Origin: Mycobacterium sp. 3519A
GTDB taxonomy: Bacteria; Actinomycetota; Actinomycetes; Mycobacteriales; Mycobacteriaceae
DNA length: 64,000 bases
Direction of reading: 5' to 3'
NCBI RefSeq assembly: GCF_900240945.1
Contig: NZ_OESG01000013.1
Span: 1,838,888-1,902,887, forward strand
Of the stretch, positions 54,232 through 63,038 are shown one piece after another. Position numbers and translations under genes: made by a program. Below the pieces are notes generated by a model. It did not search any database, was not told the origin of the DNA, and saw only the letters and a list, made by a program, of their open reading frames with translations. Position 1 is the stretch's first letter. The number at the start of each line of letters is the position of its first letter.

Positions 54232-54894
54232 CTAGGCGGCCGGGGGCATCAGGACCGTGTCGATCAGGTACACGGTCGCGTTGGCGGTGCGGACGCCGCC
54301 GCACACCACGCCTGCGTTGTTGACCTTCAGGGTGTTACCCATGCCGCTGACGTCGACCTGACCGCCCTGCACGGTCTTGTGCATGCCGACGACCTGGGTG
54401 GGGCTGGCCTGACCAGGCACCACGTGATAGGTGAGGATGCTGCTCAGCAGGTTCGAGTCGGTCTTCAGCTTCTCGATGGTGGCCGGGTCGATCTTGGCGA
54501 ACGCGGCGTCGGTCGGGGCGAACACCGTGAACTGACCACCGTTGAGGGTGTCGACCAGGTTCACGTCGGGGTTGAGCTTGCCCGACACCGCTGCGGTCAA
54601 CGTGGTGAGCAGCGGATTGTTGCTCGCCGCCACCGCCACCGGATCCTGCGCCATACCGGTCACCGAGCCGGGGCCGGTGGGGTTCTGCGCGGCGTAGTCG
54701 GCGCAGCCCGGTCCGACCAGGCCGGCGCCGGGATCGACGGGCTGATCCATCGGCGCCGCCATCGCGGACGACGACGGGTTCGCCGGTTCGGCGGGTGCCG
54801 CGGTGGAAGTGTCGTTCGAACACGCCGACAAACCGAAAACCGCGACCGCGGCCAGGCCCGCCACCGATAGTGCTTGACGGTGAATAACATTCAT
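54232..54894 (-). CDS. Fasciclin (FAS1) domain lipoprotein, MPT83-like
   Basis: 220 residues from ATG 54894. Lipoprotein signal peptide ending LSAC (Cys25), then a Ser/Ala/Pro-rich linker and one FAS1 domain (about 80-220). FAS1 motifs are [14 protein letters not shown] and LTYHVVPGQ, with a final [11 protein letters not shown]. In M. tuberculosis the homologues mpt83 and mpt70 flank dipZ, and this gene lies beside dipZ too. It is a cell-envelope lipoprotein, possibly for adhesion or matrix contact. Confidence 0.9.
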   Translation of the reverse strand: MNVIHRQALSVAGLAAVAVFGLSACSNDTSTAAPAEPANPSSSAMAAPMDQPVDPGAGLVGPGCADYAAQNPTGPGSVTGMAQDPVAVAASNNPLLTTLTAAVSGKLNPDVNLVDTLNGGQFTVFAPTDAAFAKIDPATIEKLKTDSNLLSSILTYHVVPGQASPTQVVGMHKTVQGGQVDVSGMGNTLKVNNAGVVCGGVRTANATVYLIDTVLMPPAA

Positions 54895-55117
54895 GACGCT
54901 CTCGCTCCCTTGTCGTGACGGGCGTGGTGCCCGCGCTCTGCACTGACACCAAGGATTCGGAGCGCGCCCCGGCACGGATGGGTCACGTCACATTTGCGTC
55001 CCTTTTCCACTGCGACCAGACGCAAAGTGTTCCGTTTCTTCGGCGTGTCGGGACACTTTGCGTCTGCTCGCGGGGAGAAGTCGCCGCTGAGAAAGGGCGG
55101 CGCGGCACAATGAACCA
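54895..55117. promoter_or_regulatory. Divergent control region, FAS1 lipoprotein and dxr
   Basis: 223 bp between divergent genes. It holds the second GCAGACGCA-type hairpin (55017-55066) in its right half. Promoters for both genes are expected here, but no clear -35/-10 pair was recognised by eye. Confidence 0.5.
55017..55066. repeat. Hairpin repeat of the GCAGACGCA family, copy 2
   Basis: 17-nt arms (55017-55033 and 55050-55066) with one G-T pair and a 16-nt loop. The outside of the right arm continues as TGCTCGCGGGG, as in copy 1. Unlike most terminator hairpins it is between divergent starts, so a terminator role is unlikely here. Confidence 0.75.
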
Positions 55118-56269
55118 GTGAGCAGAACCCGCGTGCTGATCCTCGGCAGCACCGGCTCGATCGGCACCCAGGCGCTGGAGGTCATCGCCGCCAACCCCGA
55201 CCGCTTCGAGGTCGTCGGGCTGGCGGCGGGCGGCGGCAACCCCGGCCTGCTGGCCCAGCAGCGCGCGCAGACCGGGGTGACCAACATCGCCGTGGCGGAC
55301 GCGGCCGCCGAGGTCGGCGACGTCACCTACGCCGGAGCGGACGCCGCCACGCGACTCGTCGAGAACACCGAAGCCGACGTCGTGCTGAACGGCCTCGTCG
55401 GCGCCCTCGGGCTGGCGCCCACGCTGGCGGCGCTGGCCTCCGGCGCCCGGCTCGCGCTGGCCAACAAGGAGTCGCTGGTCGCGGGCGGCCCGCTGGTCCT
55501 CAAGGCGGCCAAGCCTGGCCAGATCGTGCCGGTCGACTCGGAGCACTCCGCGATGGCGCAGTGCCTGCGCGGCGGCACCCCCGACGAGGTGGCCAAGATC
55601 GTGCTGACCGCGTCCGGCGGACCGTTCCGCGGCTGGCCCGCCCACAAGCTCGAGGACGTCACCCCCGAGCAGGCCGGCGCGCACCCCACCTGGTCGATGG
55701 GCCCGATGAACACGCTGAACTCCGCGTCGCTGGTCAACAAGGGGTTGGAGCTGATCGAGACCCACCTGCTGTTCGGCATCCCGTACGACCGGATCGACGT
55801 CGTCGTGCACCCGCAGTCGATCGTGCACTCGATGGTGACGTTCACCGACGGCTCGACGCTGGCCCAGGCCAGCCCGCCGGATATGAAACTGCCGATCGCG
55901 CTGGCGCTGGGCTGGCCCGCGCGCGTCGCCGATGCCGCCCTGGCCTGCGATTTCTCGACCGCGTCGAGCTGGGATTTCGAGCCGCTCGACAGCACCGTGT
56001 TCCCGGCCGTCGACCTGGCGAAAGAGGCGGGCACGAGGGGCGGCTGCCTGACCGCGGTCTACAACGCCGCCAACGAGGAAGCCGCCGCAGCCTTCCTCGA
56101 CGGCCGGATCCGCTTCCCGTCGATTGTGCGAACGATTGCCGAGGTCCTGCGCGCTGCCGACCAGTGGGCCGCCGAACCCGCTACCGTGGAAGACGTACTC
56201 GATGCGCAACGCTGGGCCCGCGACCGGGCAAAGAGCGTAGTTTCCCGGGAGGTCGTCACCACCAAATGA
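55118..56269 (+). CDS. dxr: 1-deoxy-D-xylulose 5-phosphate reductoisomerase
   Basis: 383 residues from GTG 55118. NADPH-binding motif [13 protein letters not shown] at the N-terminus, then [25 protein letters not shown] (metal-binding Asp and Glu) and ASGGPFRGW. Second committed step of the MEP isoprenoid pathway: DXP to 2-C-methylerythritol 4-phosphate. The order dxr-rip1-ispG is that of other mycobacteria, and rip1 starts inside the dxr stop (ATGA). Target of fosmidomycin. Confidence 0.98.
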   Translation: MSRTRVLILGSTGSIGTQALEVIAANPDRFEVVGLAAGGGNPGLLAQQRAQTGVTNIAVADAAAEVGDVTYAGADAATRLVENTEADVVLNGLVGALGLAPTLAALASGARLALANKESLVAGGPLVLKAAKPGQIVPVDSEHSAMAQCLRGGTPDEVAKIVLTASGGPFRGWPAHKLEDVTPEQAGAHPTWSMGPMNTLNSASLVNKGLELIETHLLFGIPYDRIDVVVHPQSIVHSMVTFTDGSTLAQASPPDMKLPIALALGWPARVADAALACDFSTASSWDFEPLDSTVFPAVDLAKEAGTRGGCLTAVYNAANEEAAAAFLDGRIRFPSIVRTIAEVLRAADQWAAEPATVEDVLDAQRWARDRAKSVVSREVVTTK

Positions 56270-57495
56270 TCATGTGGATCATCGGCGTCGCGCTGTTCGC
56301 GCTCTTCATCCTGGTGTCGGTGGCGCTGCACGAATGCGGGCACATGTGGGCCGCGCGCGCCACGGGGATGAAGGTGCGCCGCTATTTCGTCGGGTTCGGC
56401 CCGACGCTGTGGTCGACGCGTCGGCCCAACAAGCTCGGCCACACCGAATACGGCGTGAAGGCCGTGCCGCTCGGCGGCTTCTGCGATATCGCGGGCATGA
56501 CCGCGATCGACGAGATCGCCCCCGAGGACGAGCGCTACGCGATGTACCGGCAGAAGACCTGGAAGCGGGTGCTGGTGCTGTTCGCAGGGCCGGGCATGAA
56601 CTTCGTCATCGGCCTGGTGCTCATCTACGGGATGGCGCTGATCTGGGGGCTGCCGAACCTGCATCCGCAGCCGGCGGCCTACGTTGCCGAAACGTCTTGT
56701 GTGGCACCGCAACTCAGTAAAGACCAGATGGGCAAGTGCGAGGGCATCGGGCCCGCCGCCGCCGCCGGGATCAAGGCAGGCGACATCATCGTCAAGGTCG
56801 GCGACAAGGACGTCAGCAATCCCGACGAGATGGTCGACGCGGTGCGCGCGCTGACCGGTCCGACGCAGTTCGTGATCGAACGCGACGGCAAGAAGTTCAC
56901 CACCATGGTCGACGTAACCCGCACCCAGCGTTGGACGTCGAAAGACGCGCAGGGCCCGACCACCGTGGCCGCGGTCGGCGTCTCGGCCTCCGAGTTCGGT
57001 CCCGTCAAATACCAGCACTTCAACCCGGTGACCGCCGTGCCGGGCACGGTCGCGTTCACCGGTGACCTCGCGGTGGAACTGGGCAAGTCGCTGGCGAAGA
57101 TCCCCACCAAGATCGGCGCGCTGGTGCACAGCATCGGCGGCGGGCAGCGCGATCCCGACACCCCGATCAGCGTGGTGGGCGCGTCGATCATCGGCGGCGA
57201 CGCCTTCGAACACGGCTACTTCATGGCGTTCTGGTTCTTCCTCGCCCAGTTGAACTTCGTGCTCGGCGCCATCAACCTGGTGCCGCTGTTGCCGTTCGAC
57301 GGCGGCCACATCGCGATTGCCGTGTTCGAGAAGATCCGCAATATGATCCGTAGAGCGCGCCGCATCGACGCGGCGCCGCCGGTCAACTACCTCAAACTGA
57401 TGCCGGCCACGTACGTGATCCTCGTCTTCGTCATCGGCTACATGGCGCTCACGGTGACCGCTGACTTCGTCAACCCGATCAGACCTTTCCAGTAG
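56266..57495 (+). CDS. rip1: Rip1 site-2 intramembrane zinc metalloprotease
   Basis: 409 residues from ATG 56266. Zinc-binding HECGH in the first membrane helix (about residues 22-26), PDZ-like domain about 125-230 ([26 protein letters not shown] in parts), and the second metal site LLPFDGGH near residue 345 in the third helix. Site-2 proteases cut membrane anti-sigma factors and other proteins; Rip1 is the main one in mycobacteria, controlling cell-envelope stress responses. Coupled to dxr by a 4-bp overlap. Confidence 0.95.
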   Translation: MIMWIIGVALFALFILVSVALHECGHMWAARATGMKVRRYFVGFGPTLWSTRRPNKLGHTEYGVKAVPLGGFCDIAGMTAIDEIAPEDERYAMYRQKTWKRVLVLFAGPGMNFVIGLVLIYGMALIWGLPNLHPQPAAYVAETSCVAPQLSKDQMGKCEGIGPAAAAGIKAGDIIVKVGDKDVSNPDEMVDAVRALTGPTQFVIERDGKKFTTMVDVTRTQRWTSKDAQGPTTVAAVGVSASEFGPVKYQHFNPVTAVPGTVAFTGDLAVELGKSLAKIPTKIGALVHSIGGGQRDPDTPISVVGASIIGGDAFEHGYFMAFWFFLAQLNFVLGAINLVPLLPFDGGHIAIAVFEKIRNMIRRARRIDAAPPVNYLKLMPATYVILVFVIGYMALTVTADFVNPIRPFQ

Positions 57496-57505
57496 GAGAA
57501 CCCAA

Positions 57506-58672
57506 ATGTCGTCCGGCCCCACAATCGGATTAGGCATGCCGGCACCCCCGGCGCCGACGTTGGCGCCGCGCCGCAAGACCCGCCAGTTGATGGTCGGCAA
57601 TGTCGGCATCGGCAGCGAGCATCCGATCGCGGTGCAGTCCATGTGCACCACCAAGACCCACGACGTCAACTCCACGCTTCAGCAGATCGCCGAACTGACC
57701 GCATCGGGCTGCGACATCGTCCGGGTGGCCTGCCCGCGCCAGGAGGACGCCGACGCGCTGAGAGAGATCGCCAGGCACAGCCAGATCCCGGTGATCGCCG
57801 ACATCCACTTCCAGCCGAAGTACATCTTCGCCGCCATCGACGCAGGCTGCGCCGCGGTGCGGGTAAACCCGGGCAACATCAAGGAATTCGACGGCCGGGT
57901 GAAAGAAGTCGCCAAGGCGGCGGGTGACGCGGGCATCCCGATCCGCATCGGTGTCAACGCGGGCTCGCTGGACAAGCGGTTCATGGAGAAGTACGGCAAG
58001 GCCACCCCCGAAGCACTGGTCGAGTCGGCGTTGTGGGAGGCGTCGCTGTTCGAGGAGCACGGCTTCGGCGACATCAAGATCAGCGTCAAGCACAACGATC
58101 CGGTGATGATGGTCGCGGCCTACGAGCAGTTGGCCGCGCAGTGCGACTATCCGCTGCACCTCGGCGTCACCGAAGCGGGCCCGGCGTTTCAGGGCACCAT
58201 CAAATCGGCGGTCGCGTTCGGTGCGTTGTTGTCGCGGGGCATCGGCGACACCATCCGGGTGTCGCTGTCGGCGCCGCCGATCGAAGAGGTCAAGGTCGGC
58301 AACCAGATCCTGGAATCGCTGAACCTTCGGCCGCGCTCGCTGGAGATCGTGTCCTGCCCGTCCTGCGGGCGCGCGCAGGTCGACGTCTACACGCTGGCCA
58401 ACGAGGTCAGCGCGGGCCTGGAGGGCATGGACGTTCCGCTGCGCGTCGCGGTGATGGGCTGCGTCGTCAACGGTCCCGGCGAAGCGCGCGAGGCGGACCT
58501 CGGCGTCGCATCCGGAAATGGCAAGGGGCAGATCTTCGTCAAGGGTGAGGTCATCAAGACCGTGCCCGAGGCGCAGATCGTCGAGACGTTGATCGAAGAG
58601 GCCATGCGAATCGCGGAGGAGCGTGGTGACGAAACATCTGCCAGCGGTACGCCGGTTGTGACCGTAAGCTGA
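57506..58672 (+). CDS. ispG: 4-hydroxy-3-methylbut-2-en-1-yl diphosphate synthase (IspG/GcpE)
   Basis: 388 residues, AGGAGA before ATG 57506. Substrate-barrel residues [25 protein letters not shown] and [13 protein letters not shown], then the iron-sulfur domain with [11 protein letters not shown] and [11 protein letters not shown], giving the three cysteines plus Glu for the 4Fe-4S cluster. It makes HMBPP from methylerythritol cyclodiphosphate in the MEP pathway. Co-located with dxr, so two MEP steps and a protease share one transcript. Confidence 0.98.
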   Translation: MSSGPTIGLGMPAPPAPTLAPRRKTRQLMVGNVGIGSEHPIAVQSMCTTKTHDVNSTLQQIAELTASGCDIVRVACPRQEDADALREIARHSQIPVIADIHFQPKYIFAAIDAGCAAVRVNPGNIKEFDGRVKEVAKAAGDAGIPIRIGVNAGSLDKRFMEKYGKATPEALVESALWEASLFEEHGFGDIKISVKHNDPVMMVAAYEQLAAQCDYPLHLGVTEAGPAFQGTIKSAVAFGALLSRGIGDTIRVSLSAPPIEEVKVGNQILESLNLRPRSLEIVSCPSCGRAQVDVYTLANEVSAGLEGMDVPLRVAVMGCVVNGPGEAREADLGVASGNGKGQIFVKGEVIKTVPEAQIVETLIEEAMRIAEERGDETSASGTPVVTVS

Positions 58673-58675
58673 GCA

Positions 58676-58695
58676 TGACCCTGTGAGGAGGGTCA
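58676..58695 (+). terminator. Weak hairpin after ispG
   Basis: TGACCCT-GTGAGG-AGGGTCA, a 7-bp stem with 6-nt loop, 3 nt after the ispG stop. No T-run follows. It could be a weak terminator or attenuator between ispG and the GNAT gene. Confidence 0.35.
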
Positions 58696-58726
58696 CCAGC
58701 CCCAGGATCGGTTAGAAAGAGCGCCC

Positions 58727-59581
58727 ATGTCGGCTCCGCCGCTATTCCGCCTCGTCGACGACCGTCGGGTGTCGGTGGTTCATGACGCCGCGGCCGTGCG
58801 CCAGGTGCTCGACGACGATCCCGTCGGTTCCTGCATGGTGGCGTCGCGGGTCGCCGAACACGGTGTGGAGCCGTCGGCCATCGGCGGTGAACTCTGGACG
58901 CGTCGGCGGGTCAGCGAGTCGCTGTGCTTCGCAGGGGCGAACCTGATCCCGCTGCGCGGTGAGCTCACCGATCTGAACGCGTTCGCGGACAAGGCCATGA
59001 GCACCGCGCGGCGCTGCTCGTCGCTGGTGGGCCGCGCCGAATACGTGATGCCGATGTGGCGGCGACTGGAGCAAGCCTGGGGTCCGGCGCGCGATGTGCG
59101 CGAACAACAACCGTTGATGGCGTTGGCCACCGCGCCGCAGTCGCCGATCGACCCGGCGGTGCGCCCGGTGCGCGTCGACGAGCTCGACGCCTATCTGGTG
59201 GCGGCCATCGACATGTTCATCGGCGAGGTCGGCGTCGATCCGCGGATCGGCGACGGCGGGCGCGGCTACCGGCGTCGCGTCGCGGGCCTGATCGCCGCGG
59301 GCCGGGCGTGGGCCCGGTTCGAGCGCGGTCAGGTGGTGTTCAAGGCCGAGGTCGGCTCGCAGTCGCCGTCGGTGGGCCAGATCCAGGGTGTCTGGGTGCA
59401 TCCCGATTACCGCGGTCGCGGGCTTGGCACCGCGGGCACCGCGACGCTGGCTTCGGCGGTGGTGCGCGGCGGCCGCGTCGCAAGCCTGTACGTCAACGAC
59501 TTCAACACCGTCGCCCGCGCCACCTACGCGCGCATCGGTTTCCAACAGGTCGGCACCTTCGCGACCGTCCTTCTGGACTAG
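58727..59581 (+). CDS. GNAT-family acetyltransferase with DUF4081 domain
   Basis: 284 residues. N-terminal DUF4081-like domain (about 1-130) and C-terminal GNAT domain (about 145-284) with acetyl-CoA motif VWVHPDYRGRGLGTAGT and LYVNDFNTVARATYARIGF. Its place right after ispG matches the Rv2867c position of M. tuberculosis. It probably acetylates a small molecule or protein; the substrate is unknown. Confidence 0.92.
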   Translation: MSAPPLFRLVDDRRVSVVHDAAAVRQVLDDDPVGSCMVASRVAEHGVEPSAIGGELWTRRRVSESLCFAGANLIPLRGELTDLNAFADKAMSTARRCSSLVGRAEYVMPMWRRLEQAWGPARDVREQQPLMALATAPQSPIDPAVRPVRVDELDAYLVAAIDMFIGEVGVDPRIGDGGRGYRRRVAGLIAAGRAWARFERGQVVFKAEVGSQSPSVGQIQGVWVHPDYRGRGLGTAGTATLASAVVRGGRVASLYVNDFNTVARATYARIGFQQVGTFATVLLD

Positions 59582-59592
59582 CGTCTGGCGGT

Positions 59593-60252
59593 ATGACCGA
59601 GCACGACAACAAGATCGAACGCAGAGAGATCGCTCGTGCGATGGTTCGCGCGCTCGACCGCCGCCACGAGTTGCTCGATGCGGTCGTCGAATCGCAGGAC
59701 TACGACGCCGCCATCGAGGCGATCGCGCGGCTGGTGGGCACGACGCCGGTGGCTGCCGAGGCGGTGCTGCGGCTGTCGTTCGACAGGCTGACGAAGGTGT
59801 CGCGGGACAGGATCGCCGCAGAACTGGAGGATCTGAACAGTCAGCTGACGTTCATCGCAGAACCGCCGGCCGTGCCGGGCCAGAACCTGGTGCTGCGGCC
59901 GTTCGCAGCGGACAAGGACCGCGACATCTTCGCCGCCCGCACCGACGACGTGCGCGCGGCAGGCGACGGCTCCGGTGCGCCGCCCGGTGATCTCGACGAC
60001 GAGATCCGCGCCGCGCTGCGTCGCGTCGACGCCGAAGAAGCGGCGTGGCTGGTGGCCATCGACGGCTCGGAGAAGGTCGGCATGGTGTTCGGCGAGCTGT
60101 CCGGCGGTGAGGTCAACGTCCGGATCTGGATCCACCCCTCTTACCGCAAGCAGGGGTACGGCACGGCGACGCTGCGCAAGTCGCGCTCGGAGATGGCCGC
60201 GTACTTCCCCGCGGTGCCTCTGGTGGTCCGCGCACCCGCCGCGGGGCCCTGA
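59593..60252 (+). CDS. GyrA-like helical segment fused to a GNAT-like domain
   Basis: 219 residues from ATG 59593. Residues about 8-85 (RREIARAMVRALDRRHELLDAVVES, then RLSFDRLTKVSRDRIAAELEDL, in parts) resemble the helical tail after the tower of topoisomerase subunits GyrA/ParC. Residues about 100-215 look like a GNAT domain, with VNVRIWIHPSYRKQGYGTATL (acetyl-CoA loop QGYGTA). Parts of the usual GNAT C-terminus are short. Possibly DNA- or protein-associated; the role is unknown. Confidence 0.75.
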   Translation: MTEHDNKIERREIARAMVRALDRRHELLDAVVESQDYDAAIEAIARLVGTTPVAAEAVLRLSFDRLTKVSRDRIAAELEDLNSQLTFIAEPPAVPGQNLVLRPFAADKDRDIFAARTDDVRAAGDGSGAPPGDLDDEIRAALRRVDAEEAAWLVAIDGSEKVGMVFGELSGGEVNVRIWIHPSYRKQGYGTATLRKSRSEMAAYFPAVPLVVRAPAAGP

Positions 60253-60406
60253 CCCAGCAACTGCTGTTGCCTTTGCAAGCAGCCGGCGCGGCCGCACGAG
60301 AGGGTCGTCGAACCGGTTGGTGATCGCCTACGCTGGGCGCAGCGACGGGTCGGTCATCGCCTCCGCAGACTTAGCCGACTGACCCGTCAGCGACTGGGGG
60401 TCAGGT

Positions 60407-61729
60407 ATGTCGGCGCAGTCACCACAGTGGATCGCCACTGCGCGTCTGTTGCGACGAACGGGGTTCGGCACGTCGGGGCCGCGCGTCGACGCGGTCGTCG
60501 GGCAGGACTGGTCGACCTACCTCGACACGCTGCTCGACGCGGACCCGGATTCCGATCCAGGGGCCGTCGCCACACCGATGCCCGTCTTTCCGCCGGCGCC
60601 CGGCTGGCCGGATCAGTTGGTCGGCGACGAGTTGTCGGCGGCATTGCTGGCGCGTGACAACCTGATCTCCTCCCAGGCGACGGAACTGGCGCACTGGTGG
60701 GTGCGCCGCATCGCTGCGGTGCACGAACCGATCCACGAGAAGCTGACGCTGGTCTGGCACAACCACTTCGCCACGTCGACGGCCAAGGTCCGCTACGCCA
60801 CGTACATGGCTGCCCAGAACCAGAAGTTGCGCACTCTGAAGCTCGGTGACTTCCGCACGCTGGCCTACGCGATGCTGACCGACGCCGCCATGCTGTCCTG
60901 GCTGGACGGTAAGGACAATGTCGCGGAGTCGCCGAACGAGAACCTGTCGCGCGAATTCATGGAGCTCTTCACCCTCGGCGAGGGCAACGGGTACACCGAG
61001 TCGGACGTCAAAGAGGGCGCCAGAGCGTTGACCGGCTGGACCGTCGCACCGGACGGACAGACCAAAGTGGTTGCTGACAAACATGATTCGCAGACGAAGA
61101 CGGTGCTGGGGCAGACCGGGAACCTGGACGCCGAGGGGTTCTGCGATGCGGTGCTGAACCATCCGGCGTCGGCCAGCTACGTCGCGACCAGGCTGTGGAA
61201 ACAGTTGGCATCGGACTCCCCGCCGTCGCCGCAGACACTCGCCCGCCTCGTCAGCGCGTACGGCCCCGACCGCAATCTCAAGGCGCTGACCAAGGCGATC
61301 CTGCTCGACCCGGAATTCGTCACCGCCTCGTCGGTGAACAATCCGATGGAGTGGCTGCTCGGCGTGGTCCGCACGCTCGAACTGACGCTGGACAGCGACG
61401 CAGAGGCAGGCACGGCCTTCGACATCTTGACCGTGCTCGGCCAAAAGCCGCTCTACCCACCGGATGTCGCGGGATGGCCGCAGGGCCGCGCATGGGTGTC
61501 GACCGCGAGCATCACGTCCCAGACCTGGGCGGTCGGGAAACTCGCCGACCGCGGCGACCTCTCGGTGATCGAAGAGGCGGGCAAGAACGACCGCATCGAC
61601 GCCGCGGGCTATCTGATCGGCGTCGGCGCGTGGACGGATCAGACGGTCGCGGGGCTGAAACCCTTCGCCAAGAACCCGAGAGCGCTCTTCATGGCATCAG
61701 TCAACACACCCGAATACCTGACGACGTAA
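60407..61729 (+). CDS. DUF1800 family protein
   Basis: 440 residues. Typical DUF1800 pieces are ATARLLRRTGFGTSG, LVWHNHFATS, LSREFMELFTLGEGNGYTESDV and LYPPDVAGWPQGRAWVS. The family is regularly paired with DUF1501 proteins, and such a gene follows after 9 bp. No signal peptide is seen; the pair is thought to be exported together through the Tat signal of the partner, though this is not proved. Function unknown. Confidence 0.9.
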   Translation: MSAQSPQWIATARLLRRTGFGTSGPRVDAVVGQDWSTYLDTLLDADPDSDPGAVATPMPVFPPAPGWPDQLVGDELSAALLARDNLISSQATELAHWWVRRIAAVHEPIHEKLTLVWHNHFATSTAKVRYATYMAAQNQKLRTLKLGDFRTLAYAMLTDAAMLSWLDGKDNVAESPNENLSREFMELFTLGEGNGYTESDVKEGARALTGWTVAPDGQTKVVADKHDSQTKTVLGQTGNLDAEGFCDAVLNHPASASYVATRLWKQLASDSPPSPQTLARLVSAYGPDRNLKALTKAILLDPEFVTASSVNNPMEWLLGVVRTLELTLDSDAEAGTAFDILTVLGQKPLYPPDVAGWPQGRAWVSTASITSQTWAVGKLADRGDLSVIEEAGKNDRIDAAGYLIGVGAWTDQTVAGLKPFAKNPRALFMASVNTPEYLTT

Positions 61730-61738
61730 CGGATTCAC

Positions 61739-62983
61739 ATGGCAGAGATCAATCGTCGAAAGTTCTTGACCGCCAGCATCGGGGTGGGCGCGGCGGGCCT
61801 GCTTGCCGGCGCGGCGTCGTGTAGCTGGTTGGATCTGCAGCGGGCCGCCGAGCGGGCCCAGCTGCCCGACGGGGCGGGCGTGCTGGTGATCGTCACGCTC
61901 TACGGTGGCAACGACGGGCTGAGCACCGTTATCCCATTCGCAGACAACGCTTATCACGATGCGCGGCCTGACTTGGCTTATGCCCCAGAGGAAGTGATAC
62001 CGATCGACGATCAGCTGGGCTTCAACCCGGTGCTGAAGGGCCTGCACAAGCTGTGGGACGAGCAGAAGCTGGCGATCGTGCGCGGCGTGACGTATCCGAA
62101 GCCGTCGCGCAGTCATTTCCGGTCGATGGACATCTGGCAGTCGGCGTCGCCGCTGGAATCGGTGCCCACCGGTTGGATAGGCCGCTGGCTGGACGCCACC
62201 GGCGATGACCCGGTCAGGGCGATCAACATCGGCGCCGTGCTACCGCCGATGGCGGTGGGGGAGAAGTACACCGCTTCGGCGTTGGCCCGCGACATGTCAC
62301 CGCTGCCCGCGGAGGTGGTGGCCGCGCTGGACACCGTTGGCGTCGACGACCCACGCGACACCGCGGCGATGACCGCGATTCGTACCGCCTACCGCTCCAG
62401 CCGGGCCTTCGGCTCGGCGCTCGAACCCGTCATCGTCAGCGGCGACACCGCCGTATCGGGCGGCACCAACGTGGGCGGTCTCACCAGTGCCGACCTCTAC
62501 GGCAAGAACACGCTGGCGGCCCAACTCAACGTCGTGAGCAGATGCGTCAAAGCGGCGGTGCCCAGCCGGGTCTACATGGTCTCGCTCGGCGGTTTCGACC
62601 TGCACACCGACGAACGCGAGTCACAGCAGCAGCTGCTGAGCGTCGTCGACGAGGCGCTGACCCCGTTCCTGCGCGAGATGCGCACCGATCCGCACGGCAA
62701 GGACGTCGTCGTCATGGTGTATTCGGAGTTCGGCCGCCGAGTCAGGGCCAACGCGTCGTACGGCACGGACCACGGCACGGCGGGCCCGGTGTTCATCTGC
62801 GGTCAGCCGGTCAAGGGCGGCTTCTACGGGGAGCAACCCAGCCTCACCGACTTGGACGACGGCGACCTCAAGGGCGACACCGATTTCCGCGACATCTACC
62901 ACGAACTGCTGGTGCACACGATCGGCACCGACCCGGAGCCGGTGATCGGTCCCGGCCGCCGGGATATCGGTTTCCTCGGCTGA
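61739..62983 (+). CDS. DUF1501 family Tat-exported lipoprotein
   Basis: 414 residues. Tat signal NRRKFLTASIGVGAAGLLAG followed by a lipobox-like GAASC (Cys at about 23). DUF1501 motifs: LYGGNDGLSTVIPF, SRSHFRSMDIWQS, VSLGGFDLHTDE and VVVMVYSEFGRRVRANASYGTDHGTAGPVF (in parts). The domain belongs to the alkaline-phosphatase-like fold. Likely envelope protein working with the DUF1800 partner. Confidence 0.9.
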   Translation: MAEINRRKFLTASIGVGAAGLLAGAASCSWLDLQRAAERAQLPDGAGVLVIVTLYGGNDGLSTVIPFADNAYHDARPDLAYAPEEVIPIDDQLGFNPVLKGLHKLWDEQKLAIVRGVTYPKPSRSHFRSMDIWQSASPLESVPTGWIGRWLDATGDDPVRAINIGAVLPPMAVGEKYTASALARDMSPLPAEVVAALDTVGVDDPRDTAAMTAIRTAYRSSRAFGSALEPVIVSGDTAVSGGTNVGGLTSADLYGKNTLAAQLNVVSRCVKAAVPSRVYMVSLGGFDLHTDERESQQQLLSVVDEALTPFLREMRTDPHGKDVVVMVYSEFGRRVRANASYGTDHGTAGPVFICGQPVKGGFYGEQPSLTDLDDGDLKGDTDFRDIYHELLVHTIGTDPEPVIGPGRRDIGFLG

Positions 62984-63038
62984 GACGCACGGTGCGCCTC
63001 CGCCGCTTTGAGGTCTCGGATTCGTAACATCAGCCTCA

